Source: Streptomyces filipinensis
GTDB lineage: Bacteria > Actinomycetota > Actinomycetes > Streptomycetales > Streptomycetaceae
Direction of reading: 5' to 3'
Assembly (NCBI RefSeq): GCF_014649495.1
Contig: NZ_BMTD01000017.1
Coordinates: 123,101-187,100, forward strand
DNA: 64,000 nucleotides
How positions within the stretch are numbered: the first letter of the stretch is position 1; each line of letters begins with the position of its first letter. Of this stretch, positions 32,824 through 40,319 are shown piece by piece. The position numbers and the translations under genes were made by a program. The notes under the pieces were generated by a model, which saw only the letters and a list, made by a program, of their open reading frames with translations, was not told where the DNA came from and made no database searches.

Positions 32824-33588
32824 GTGTTCGGACGTCGCAACAAGAAGGGTGCCGCCGAGGATGCGGCCGGCGAGGCCGAGCAGGTCGTCGACAGCGTCGA
32901 CACCGAGGCGGACGAGGAAGCGGAGGCCGAGCGCGAGCGCGTCCGGCTGGAGCCGGGACCGCGGCCCGACGGGCCGTGGGACAGCGGCGAGGTGCGCGAC
33001 CCGGGCGAGGGCCGCGTGGACCTCGGCGGGCTGTTCATCCCCGGTGTCGAGGGCATGGAGCTGCGGGTCGAGGTCGCCGGTGACGCGATCGTCGCCGCGA
33101 CCGTCGTGCTGCGCGACAGCGCCATCCAGCTCCAGGCCTTCGCCGCCCCCAAGCGCGAGGGCATCTGGGGCGAGGTCCGCGAGGAGATCGCGGGCGGCAT
33201 CACCCAGCAGGGTGGCATCGTCGACGAGGTCGAGGGCCCGCTGGGTTGGGAACTGCGGGCTCAGGTGCCGGTGCAGCTGCCGGACGGCACGGGTGGCTTC
33301 CAGGTCGTGCGGTTCGTCGGTGTGGACGGTCCGCGGTGGTTCCTGCGCGGTGTGATCTCCGGGCAGGGGGCCGTGCAGCCGCAGGCCGCCGGCCTGCTGG
33401 AGCAGATCTTCCGCGACGCGGTCGTGGTGCGCGGGGAGGGGCCGATGGCGCCCCGCGACCCGATCGTCCTCAAGCTCCCCAACGACGCGCAGATGGTGCC
33501 CGAGGGCGTCCAGCAGGAGGAGTCCTCGCGCTTCTCCGGTGGCATGGGCCAGCTGCAGCGCGGGCCGGAGATCACGGAAGTCCGCTAG
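32824..33588 (+). CDS. DUF3710 family protein
   Basis: A 254-residue actinobacterial conserved protein of unknown function. An acidic disordered start (MFGRRNKKGAAEDAAGEAEQ and on, to ~50) precedes the DUF3710 domain, with RVDLGGLFIPGVEGMELRVE and WFLRGVISGQGA as recognisable blocks. It has no membrane segment. GTG 32824 has GGAAGGAC upstream, inside the end of dut. The dut-DUF3710 neighbourhood is conserved in actinobacteria. A T-tailed terminator ends the operon. Confidence 0.9.
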   Translation: MFGRRNKKGAAEDAAGEAEQVVDSVDTEADEEAEAERERVRLEPGPRPDGPWDSGEVRDPGEGRVDLGGLFIPGVEGMELRVEVAGDAIVAATVVLRDSAIQLQAFAAPKREGIWGEVREEIAGGITQQGGIVDEVEGPLGWELRAQVPVQLPDGTGGFQVVRFVGVDGPRWFLRGVISGQGAVQPQAAGLLEQIFRDAVVVRGEGPMAPRDPIVLKLPNDAQMVPEGVQQEESSRFSGGMGQLQRGPEITEVR

Positions 33589-33615
33589 GCGCTCCGCTGG
33601 GTTCAGCAGGGATGT

Positions 33616-33650
33616 ACGGGCCGTGCCTCTGAGAGGTGCGGCCCGTTTTT
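33616..33650 (+). terminator. intrinsic terminator of the dut operon
   Basis: A ~14-bp stem (ACGGGCCG... with ...CGGCCCGT, 33616-33646) with a 3-nt loop and a TTTTT tail. Confidence 0.85.
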
Positions 33651-33660
33651 GCGGAGTCGT

Positions 33661-33738
33661 GCCGTGCGGGCGGTTCTCCGTCGTCGGGTGCCGGTCGCGG
33701 GGGCTCGTCGCGCAGTTCCCCGCGCCCCTTCAGGGCGC
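33661..33738. repeat. Streptomyces dispersed intergenic repeat
   Basis: The string GGTCGCGGGGGCTCGTCGCG followed by CAGTTCCCCGCGCCCCTTC resembles a short GC-rich element that recurs between genes in many Streptomyces genomes. Only one copy lies in this window, so the assignment rests on recollection of the motif. The rest of the 33739-33947 gap holds no gene I accept. Confidence 0.5.
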
Positions 33739-33947
33739 CATACGGGCGTCCCGTCGATACCTCGCCGACCGGGTGCTGGAACTGCGCGACGGCGCAATCG
33801 CCGAGCACGGAGCCGTCCCGGTGCCCGGCCTGCTCATCAGGGTTGCGTCAAAGTTGTCCGGCGCCCGCCCCCGCGTCCCGTTTGCCGTGATTGTTGGCCG
33901 TAAGGTCGACGCTGCGTAGGCAGCAGTTACGGGAAGACAATGGGGCC

Positions 33948-36503
33948 ATGGCACGCGGCAAGCTTCGGATCTACCTCGGCGCGGCACCGGGCGTGGGCAA
34001 GACGTACGCCATGCTCTCCGAGGCGCACCGCCGAGTGGAGCGGGGCACCGACTGCGTCGTGGCCTTCGTCGAGCACCACGAGCGGCCGCGCACCGAGGTG
34101 ATGCTGCACGGCCTGGAGCAGGTGCCGCGCAAGCGGCTGGAGTACCGGGACACCGCCTTCGGCGAGATGGACGTCGACGCCGTGCTGCGCCGGGCGCCCG
34201 CCGTCGCCCTGGTCGACGAACTCGCCCACACCAACATCCCCGGATCCCGCAACGCCAAGCGCTGGCAGGACGTCGAGGCACTGCTCGCCGCGGGGATCGA
34301 CGTCATCTCCACCGTCAACATCCAGCACCTGGAATCACTCGGCGACGTCGTGGAGTCGATCACCGGGGTGCGCCAGCGCGAGACCGTCCCGGACGAGGTG
34401 GTACGGCGCGCCGACCAGATCGAGCTCGTCGACATGTCCCCGCAGGCCCTGCGCCGCCGTATGGCCCACGGCAACATCTACCAGCCCGACAAGGTCGACG
34501 CGGCGCTCTCGAACTACTTCCGCCCCGGCAACCTCACCGCCCTGCGTGAGCTGGCGCTGCTGTGGGTGGCCGACCGGGTCGACGAGTACCTGAACGCGTA
34601 CCGCAGCGAACACCGGGTCTCCAAGATCTGGGGTTCGCGCGAGCGGATCGTGGTCGGCCTGACCGGCGGCCCCGAGGGACGGACCCTGATCCGCCGGGCC
34701 GCGCGGCTCGCCGAGAAGGGCGCCGGCGGTGAGGTGCTCGCCGTCTACATAGCCCGCAGCGACGGGCTGACCTCGGCCTCCCCGAAGGAACTCGCCGTCC
34801 AGCGCACCCTCGTGGAGGACCTGGGCGGCACCTTCCACCACGTGGTCGGCGACGACATACCGGCCGCCCTGCTGGCCTTCGCGCGCGGTGTCAACGCCAC
34901 CCAGATCGTGCTCGGTTCCTCGCGCCGCAAGGCCTGGCAGTACGTCTTCGGGCCCGGCGTCGGCGCGACGGTCGCCCGGGACTCCGGCCCCGACCTCGAC
35001 GTCCACATCGTCACCCACGAGGAGGTCGCCAAGGGCCGCGGACTGCCCGTGGCCCGTGGCGGACGGCTCGGGCGGGCCCGGATCATCTGGGGCTGGGCGG
35101 TGGGCCTGGTGGGCCCCGCGGTCCTCGCGGTGCTGCTGAACACCGTCGACCTCGGCCTCGCCAACGACATGCTGCTGTTCCTCGCGGTCACCGTCGCGGC
35201 GGCGCTGCTCGGCGGCCTGCTGCCCGCCCTGGCCTCGGCGGCCTTCGGCTCGCTGCTGCTGAACTACTTCTACACCCCGCCCCTGCACCGGCTGACCATC
35301 GCCGACCCCAAGAACATGGTCGCCATCGCGATCTTCTTCGGCGTCGGCATGTCGGTCGCCTCGGTGGTCGACCTCGCGGCCCGGCGCACCCACCAGGCCG
35401 CCCGGCTGCGCGCCGAGTCGGAGATCCTCTCCTTCCTCGCCGGGAACGTGCTGCGCGGTGAGACGAGGCTGGAGGAGCTGCTGGAGCGGGTCCGGGAGAC
35501 CTTCGCGATGGAGTCGGCCGCGCTGCTGGAACGGGCGAGCGACGTCGAACCGTGGACGTGCGCCGGACGCGCCGGATTCGGGCGCTCGCTGGAGCGGCCC
35601 GAGGACGCCGACGTCGACATGCCCGTCGGCGACCACATGGCGCTCGCGCTCACCGGCCGCGTGCTGCCCGCCGAGGACCGCCGGGTGCTCGCCGCCTTCG
35701 CCGCGCAGGCCGCCGTCGCGCTGGACCGTCGGCGCCTGCAGGAGGAGGCCGACCAGGCCCGCACGCTCGCCGAGGGCAACCGCATCCGCACCGCCCTGCT
35801 GGCCGCCGTCAGCCACGACCTGCGCACCCCGCTGGCCGGCATCAAGGCCGCCGTCTCCTCGCTGCGTTCGGACGACGTGGCCTGGTCCGAGGAGGACCAG
35901 GCGGAGCTGCTGCAGGGCATCGAGGAGGGCGCCGACCGGCTCGACCACCTCGTCGGCAACCTGCTCGACATGTCCCGACTGCAGACCGGTACGGTCACCC
36001 CGCTGATCCGCGAGATCGACGTGGACGAGGTCGTCCCGATGGCCCTGGGCGGCGTACCGGAGGACAGCGTCGAGCTGGACGTGCCCGAGACCCTGCCGAT
36101 GGTCGAGGTCGACCCCGGGCTGCTGGAGCGGTCCGTGGCCAACCTGGTCGAGAACGCCGTCAAGTACAGCCCCCGCGGGCGGCCCGTGCTGGTCTCCGCG
36201 AGCGCCATCGCCGACCGGGTCGAGGTGCGGGTGGTGGACCGCGGCCCGGGCGTGCCGGACGAGGCCAAGGACCGGATCTTCGAGCCCTTCCAGCGCTACG
36301 GTGACGCCCCGCGCGGCGCCGGCGTCGGGCTCGGTCTCGCGGTCGCCCGGGGCTTCGCGGAGGCCATGGGCGGCACCCTCAACGCCGAGGACACGCCGGG
36401 CGGGGGACTCACCATGGTCCTGAGCCTGCGGGCGGCAGGATCGGCTCCCGAGGCCCGCGATGCGGGCTGGGACACCGCGGAACCAGAAAGGCAGACCCTA
36501 TGA
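33948..36503 (+). CDS. kdpD: KdpD-type sensor histidine kinase
   Basis: An 851-residue kinase with full KdpD architecture: an N-terminal KdpD domain with P-loop GAAPGVGKTY (11-20) and VDELAHTNIPGSRN, a USP-like domain (~230-370), four transmembrane helices (~385-480), GAF (~495-600), HisKA with His623 (AAVSHDLRTPLAGIK) and HATPase (to ~840). KdpD senses K+ limitation; in firmicutes its USP domain can bind c-di-AMP. ATG 33948 precedes the conserved KLRIYLGAAPG. No kdpFABC genes are adjacent. The stop overlaps kdpE (ATGA). Confidence 0.92.
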   Translation: MARGKLRIYLGAAPGVGKTYAMLSEAHRRVERGTDCVVAFVEHHERPRTEVMLHGLEQVPRKRLEYRDTAFGEMDVDAVLRRAPAVALVDELAHTNIPGSRNAKRWQDVEALLAAGIDVISTVNIQHLESLGDVVESITGVRQRETVPDEVVRRADQIELVDMSPQALRRRMAHGNIYQPDKVDAALSNYFRPGNLTALRELALLWVADRVDEYLNAYRSEHRVSKIWGSRERIVVGLTGGPEGRTLIRRAARLAEKGAGGEVLAVYIARSDGLTSASPKELAVQRTLVEDLGGTFHHVVGDDIPAALLAFARGVNATQIVLGSSRRKAWQYVFGPGVGATVARDSGPDLDVHIVTHEEVAKGRGLPVARGGRLGRARIIWGWAVGLVGPAVLAVLLNTVDLGLANDMLLFLAVTVAAALLGGLLPALASAAFGSLLLNYFYTPPLHRLTIADPKNMVAIAIFFGVGMSVASVVDLAARRTHQAARLRAESEILSFLAGNVLRGETRLEELLERVRETFAMESAALLERASDVEPWTCAGRAGFGRSLERPEDADVDMPVGDHMALALTGRVLPAEDRRVLAAFAAQAAVALDRRRLQEEADQARTLAEGNRIRTALLAAVSHDLRTPLAGIKAAVSSLRSDDVAWSEEDQAELLQGIEEGADRLDHLVGNLLDMSRLQTGTVTPLIREIDVDEVVPMALGGVPEDSVELDVPETLPMVEVDPGLLERSVANLVENAVKYSPRGRPVLVSASAIADRVEVRVVDRGPGVPDEAKDRIFEPFQRYGDAPRGAGVGLGLAVARGFAEAMGGTLNAEDTPGGGLTMVLSLRAAGSAPEARDAGWDTAEPERQTL

Positions 36504-37189
36504 CGACCCGGGTGCTCGTGGTCGACGACGAGCCGCAGATCGTGCGGGCCCTCGTGATCAACCTCAAGGCACGCAAGTACGAGGTCGACGCGGCCCCCGA
36601 CGGCCGTACCGCCCTCGAACTGGCCGCGTCCCGGCACCCCGACGTGGTCGTGCTGGACCTGGGCCTGCCCGACATGGACGGCGTCGAGGTGATCAAGGGA
36701 CTGCGCGGCTGGACCCGCGTGCCGATCCTGGTCCTGTCCGCCCGGCACTCCTCCGACGAGAAGGTCGAGGCGCTGGACGCGGGTGCCGACGACTACGTCA
36801 CCAAGCCCTTCGGCATGGACGAGCTGCTGGCCAGGCTGCGGGCCGCCGTGCGCCGGGCCGAGCCGGTCGGGCCCGGCGAGGACGACCTGACGACGGTGGA
36901 CACCGAGGACTTCACCGTCGACCTGGCCGCCAAGAAGGTCAACCGCGCCGGAAAGGACGTCCGGCTCACCCCGACCGAGTGGCACCTGCTGGAGGTGCTG
37001 GTCCGCAACACCGGGCGCCTGGTCAGCCAGAAGCAGCTGCTGCAGGAGGTGTGGGGACCGTCGTACGGGACCGAGACCAACTACCTGCGCGTGTACATGG
37101 CCCAACTGCGCCGCAAGCTGGAGACCGACCCCTCGCACCCCCGGCACTTCATCACGGAGCCGGGGATGGGATACCGGTTCGAGAAGTGA
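36500..37189 (+). CDS. kdpE: response regulator KdpE
   Basis: A 229-residue OmpR-family regulator and partner of KdpD. The receiver domain has Asp53 in VVVLDLGLPD, and LVLSARHSSDEK and VTKPFGMDEL. The winged helix ends HFITEPGMGYRFEK. Its ATG overlaps the kdpD stop by 4 bp, giving strict co-expression. The usual target, the KdpFABC pump, is not in the window; nearby K+ genes (two TrkA proteins and a KimA-like permease) are plausible targets by proximity only. Confidence 0.92.
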   Translation: MTTRVLVVDDEPQIVRALVINLKARKYEVDAAPDGRTALELAASRHPDVVVLDLGLPDMDGVEVIKGLRGWTRVPILVLSARHSSDEKVEALDAGADDYVTKPFGMDELLARLRAAVRRAEPVGPGEDDLTTVDTEDFTVDLAAKKVNRAGKDVRLTPTEWHLLEVLVRNTGRLVSQKQLLQEVWGPSYGTETNYLRVYMAQLRRKLETDPSHPRHFITEPGMGYRFEK

Positions 37190-37237
37190 GCCGGGCCGCG
37201 AAGTGAGCTGGGCTACGGCGGTGTCGGTGGGCCCCGG

Positions 37238-37243
37238 TACGCT
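37238..37243 (+). promoter_or_regulatory. -10 element for a leaderless gene
   Basis: TACGCT is 6 nt before ATG 37250. Confidence 0.5.
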
Positions 37244-37249
37244 TCAGGT

Positions 37250-37648
37250 ATGAGTGCTGTTCCTCGTTCCGAAAAGCCGGCCGGCCGGTTCCGGCGCATG
37301 CTCGACCGGCTCTCCTCGTCGCAGGAGGACCTGGAGTCCGAGGAGCTGCGCGAAGACGCCGAGACGGCGGGCTGTACGAAGATCGGTGACTGCCATGACC
37401 GGCAGATCGTGACCGTAACTGGTACCTTGCGCACGGTCACCTTGCGACCTCGCGCCGGGGTCCCGGCCCTGGAGGCCGAGCTGTTCGACGGCTCCGCCCC
37501 GCTGGACGTGGTGTGGCTCGGCAGGCGTTCCATCGTGGGCATAGAACCGGGACGCAAGCTGATCGCATCGGGCCGGATCTCGATGAGCCGGGGCCGCCGG
37601 GTGCTGTTCAACCCGAAGTACGAACTGCGACCCCTCGGACGGGAGTAG
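37250..37648 (+). CDS. OB-fold nucleic acid-binding domain protein
   Basis: A 132-residue protein. Residues ~45-128 form a single OB-fold (RQIVTVTGTLRTVTLRP, then EAELFDGSAPLDVVWLGRRS and ISMSRGRRVLFNPKYEL), similar to the tRNA-anticodon/RecG-type OB domains. The first 40 residues are helical and charged. It could bind single-stranded nucleic acid, but no partner is known. It lies 3 bp before the DUF3159 gene and is co-transcribed with it. Confidence 0.85.
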   Translation: MSAVPRSEKPAGRFRRMLDRLSSSQEDLESEELREDAETAGCTKIGDCHDRQIVTVTGTLRTVTLRPRAGVPALEAELFDGSAPLDVVWLGRRSIVGIEPGRKLIASGRISMSRGRRVLFNPKYELRPLGRE

Positions 37649-37651
37649 CCG

Positions 37652-38428
37652 GTGACGTCCCTCGACAAGCCGACCGAAAGCGCCGACCAGAGTCCGCCCG
37701 ACCCGGCCGGTGACGCCCGGGCGGTGACCGAGGCCGCGCTGTTCGAGGCGTTCGGCGGTGTCCGCGGCATGGTCGAGACGGTCGTGCCGGGCCTGCTCTT
37801 CGTGGCGATCTTCACGATCAACAAGGACCTGCACGTGTCGGCGATCGCGGCGCTGATCGTCTCCCTGGTCCTGGTCGTGGTCCGGCTCGCCATGAAGGAC
37901 ACCGTCAAGCACGCCTTCAGCGGTGTGTTCGGCGTGGCCTTCGGCGTGGTCTTCGCGATGTTCACCGGCAACGCCAAGGACTTCTACCTCCCCGGCATGC
38001 TCTACACGCTGGGCCTGGCGCTGGCGTACATCATCACGACCCTCGCCGGGGTGCCCCTGATCGGCCTCATCCTCGGCCCGGTCTTCAAGGAGAACCTCTC
38101 CTGGCGCACCCGCAACCCCGGCCGCAAGAAGGCCTACGCGAAGGCCAGTTGGGCCTGGGGCCTGATCCTGCTCGCCAAGTGCGCGATCCTCTTCCCGCTG
38201 TACTGGTGGTCGGACACGACCAGGCTCGGCTGGGTCCTGGTCGCCCTGAAGATCCCGCCGTTCCTGCTGGCGGTCTGGCTGACCTGGGTCTTCCTGGCAA
38301 AGGCGCCCGCGCCGATCGACGTCTTCGCCGAGATGGAGGCCGAGGAGAAGGCCGAGAAGGAACGCGAGGCCGCGCTGGCCGCCGAGGGGGGCGAACCCTC
38401 GGGCGGGCGGCACCGCCGGGAGGCGTAG
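37652..38428 (+). CDS. DUF3159 family integral membrane protein
   Basis: A 258-residue protein with about five or six hydrophobic helices between residues 45 and 215 (for example PGLLFVAIFTINKDLHVSAI, LIVSLVLVVVRLAMKD) and a charged cytosolic C terminus (EAEEKAEKEREAALAAEGGE). The DUF3159 domain is actinobacterial and its function is unknown. GTG 37652 follows GGGAG. The pairing with an OB-fold gene, next to K+ transport genes, is conserved in my recollection of Streptomyces genomes. Confidence 0.88.
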   Translation: MTSLDKPTESADQSPPDPAGDARAVTEAALFEAFGGVRGMVETVVPGLLFVAIFTINKDLHVSAIAALIVSLVLVVVRLAMKDTVKHAFSGVFGVAFGVVFAMFTGNAKDFYLPGMLYTLGLALAYIITTLAGVPLIGLILGPVFKENLSWRTRNPGRKKAYAKASWAWGLILLAKCAILFPLYWWSDTTRLGWVLVALKIPPFLLAVWLTWVFLAKAPAPIDVFAEMEAEEKAEKEREAALAAEGGEPSGGRHRREA

Positions 38429-38447
38429 ACAGCCGCCGTACGACGAA

Positions 38448-38477
38448 AAGGGCGCCCTCGCGGTCGAGGGCGCCCTT
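38448..38477. terminator. bidirectional terminator
   Basis: AAGGGCGCCCTCG (38448-38460) pairs perfectly with 38465-38477 (loop CGGT) and is followed by CTTC. It lies between the convergent DUF3159 and TrkA genes. Confidence 0.85.
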
Positions 38478-38488
38478 CTTCGTGTCGG

Positions 38489-39160
38489 TCAGGCTTCTTC
38501 CCGCCGCACCGACAGCAGCTCCTCCAACTGCTCCTCGCGGGCCTGGGCGGCCACGAAGAGGAGTTCGTCGCCCGGTTCCAGGGAGTCCTCCTTGGTCGGG
38601 GTCAGGACGCGGGTGCCGCGGATGATCGTGACCAGGGAGGTGTCCTCGGGCCACTCCACATCGCCGACCTGGGTGCCGGCCAGGGCCGACTCCTCGGGCA
38701 GGGTCAGCTCGACGAGGTTGGCGTCGCCGTGGCTGAAACGCAGCAGGCGGACCAGGTCGCCGACGCTCACCGCCTCCTCGACCAGGGCGGACATCAGGCG
38801 CGGGGTGGAGACGGCCACGTCCACGCCCCAGGCCTCGTTGAACAGCCACTCGTTCTTCGGGTTGTTGACGCGGGCGACGACGCGCGGGACGCCGTACTCC
38901 GTCTTGGCGAGCAGCGACACGACCAGGTTGACCTTGTCGTCGCCGGTCGCGGCGATGACGACGTTGCAGCGCTGCAGCGCCGCCTCGTCCAGGGACGTGA
39001 TCTCGCAGGCGTCGGCCAGCAGCCACTCCGCCTGGGGCACCCGCTCCACCGAGATCGCGGTCGGGGCCTTGTCGATCAGCAGGACCTCGTGGCCGTTCTC
39101 CAGCAGCTCGCCCGCGATCGAGCGGCCGACGGCACCGGCTCCGGCAATGGCGACCCTCAT
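38489..39160 (-). CDS. trkA: TrkA-type K+ regulatory subunit (RCK_N-RCK_C), second gene
   Basis: A 223-residue RCK protein. The N-terminal Rossmann domain has VAIAGAGAVGRSIAGELLEN (nucleotide binding) and VVIAATGDDKVNLVVSLLAK. The C-terminal RCK_C domain (~140-220, ending SLEPGDELLFVAAQAREEQL) is the type that can bind c-di-AMP. Such subunits gate Trk/Ktr-type K+ channels, yet no TrkH or KtrB is nearby. Its ATG shares one base with the stop of the upstream trkA, so the pair is made together and probably forms a hetero-oligomer. Confidence 0.9.
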   Translation of the reverse strand: MRVAIAGAGAVGRSIAGELLENGHEVLLIDKAPTAISVERVPQAEWLLADACEITSLDEAALQRCNVVIAATGDDKVNLVVSLLAKTEYGVPRVVARVNNPKNEWLFNEAWGVDVAVSTPRLMSALVEEAVSVGDLVRLLRFSHGDANLVELTLPEESALAGTQVGDVEWPEDTSLVTIIRGTRVLTPTKEDSLEPGDELLFVAAQAREEQLEELLSVRREEA

Positions 39161-39831
39161 CAGTGACCGCTCTCCTCTTCCGGGCCCTGGGCGAACGCCG
39201 CCTCGACCTTCTCGACGTCGTCCGCCCGCATCATCACGTGCACGAGGTCGCCCTCCTGCAGCACCGTCTGCGAGGTCGGCAGGATCGCCTCGCCCAGGCG
39301 GGTCAGGAACGCCACGCGGACGCCCGTCTCCTCCTGCAGCTTGCTGATCTTGTGGCCGACCCAGTGAGCGGAAGCGTGCACCTCGGCGAGCTGGACGCCG
39401 CCGGTGGGGTCGCGCCACAGCGGCTCGGCGCCGGAGGGCAGCAGCCGGCGCAGCATCTGGTCGGCGGTCCAGCGGACCGTGGCCACGGTGGGGATGCCCA
39501 GGCGCTGGTAGACCTCGGCGCGGCGGGGGTCGTAGATACGGGCGGCCACGTTCTCCACGCCGAACATCTCGCGGGCCACGCGCGCCGAGATGATGTTGGA
39601 GTTGTCACCGCTGGAGACGGCCGCGAAGGCGCCGGCCTCCTCGATGCCCGCCTCGCGCAGCGTGTCCTGGTCGAAGCCGACCCCGGTGACCCGGCGACCA
39701 CCGAATCCGGGGCCCAGCCGGCGGAAGGCGGTGGGGTCCTGGTCGATCACGGCGACCGTGTGGCCCTGTTGCTCCAGGGTCTGGGCAAGAGCGGAACCTA
39801 CTCTTCCGCAGCCCATGATGACGATGTGCAC
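39160..39831 (-). CDS. trkA: TrkA-type K+ regulatory subunit (RCK_N-RCK_C), first gene
   Basis: A 223-residue paralogue, identical in length to its partner. Rossmann motif VIMGCGRVGSALAQTLEQQG, then VAVIDQDPTAFRRLG and FAAVSSGDNSNIISARVARE; RCK_C at the end (TVLQEGDLVHVMMRADDVEK). GTG 39831 has GGAAGGA 5 nt upstream; the frame extends 21 nt further but without a better signal. It is the first gene of the two-gene operon. The divergent neighbour is the KimA-like permease, so the pair may regulate that transporter. Confidence 0.9.
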   Translation of the reverse strand: MHIVIMGCGRVGSALAQTLEQQGHTVAVIDQDPTAFRRLGPGFGGRRVTGVGFDQDTLREAGIEEAGAFAAVSSGDNSNIISARVAREMFGVENVAARIYDPRRAEVYQRLGIPTVATVRWTADQMLRRLLPSGAEPLWRDPTGGVQLAEVHASAHWVGHKISKLQEETGVRVAFLTRLGEAILPTSQTVLQEGDLVHVMMRADDVEKVEAAFAQGPEEESGH

Positions 39832-39939
39832 GACCGTCCTTCCGGTGTCCAAAAGTTACTGCTCAGCATCAGGGTCTCAGACCGACGCCCAAAGCTACAC
39901 ACGGGCGCCAGGGGGTGGGCACCCCCGTGCGCGGTTCGC

Positions 39940-40053
39940 CTTGATCACGTTCCGTGATCAAGATCCGCGATCACGCGCCTCACGTCGGCGGCGTCAGCCG
40001 TCCGCCTCCGCGATCACGTCCTAGCAGCGCCAGCGCTCGGCGTCCGCGATCAC
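39940..40053. promoter_or_regulatory. cluster of TGATCACG palindromes upstream of trkA
   Basis: A perfect 10-3-10 inverted repeat has arms CTTGATCACG (39940-39949) and its reverse complement (39953-39962). Three exact copies of TCCGCGATCAC follow at 39964, 40007 and 40043. The right arm shares the 12-mer GTTCCGTGATCA with the DUF4193 leader (29609). No T-run follows the hairpin, which favours a protein-binding site over a terminator. Confidence 0.55.
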
Positions 40054-40158
40054 CGGGGGCGGGCGCCGGCGAGTGATGCTGCGCACGCTGCACAGGGTCA
40101 GGATTCCGAGGCCGAGGATGGCGAGGGTCGCCCCGACGAGCTCCGCGGTGGCGGGCAT
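40021..40158 (-). CDS. small single-pass membrane protein, 45 residues
   Basis: ATG 40158 with CGGAGG 5 nt upstream opens a 45-residue frame. Residues ~5-24 are a hydrophobic helix (ELVGATLAILGLGILTLCSV), followed by an Arg-rich cytosolic tail (RSITRRRPPP). It lies between the trkA operon and the KimA-like permease gene, so it may be an accessory subunit of the K+ system, but this is only positional. Two of the GATCAC repeats fall in its last codons. Confidence 0.7.
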   Translation of the reverse strand: MPATAELVGATLAILGLGILTLCSVRSITRRRPPPVIADAERWRC

Positions 40159-40305
40159 AGGACCTCCGAAGTGCGATGACAGGCGGGGTTTGCCATCTAG
40201 GCACGGGGAGCGCACGGACCGCGGAATCCGCAGTTCAGCGCGCCCCTGATTTCACTCGTGAGGCAGAACCAGGATGCCGGGTGGGCGGTTGCCTGTTCGA
40301 AGGCC

Positions 40306-40311
40306 TACCAT
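40306..40311 (+). promoter_or_regulatory. -10 element for the leaderless permease gene
   Basis: TACCAT is 8 nt before GTG 40320. Confidence 0.5.
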
Positions 40312-40319
40312 CCTCTGTC

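Noticed and set aside
33755..33840. Fragment resembling the end of an ABC ATPase (RYLADRVLELRDGAIAEHG)
   Set aside because: Only ~20 residues match, no other ABC motif is present, and the likeness could be chance.
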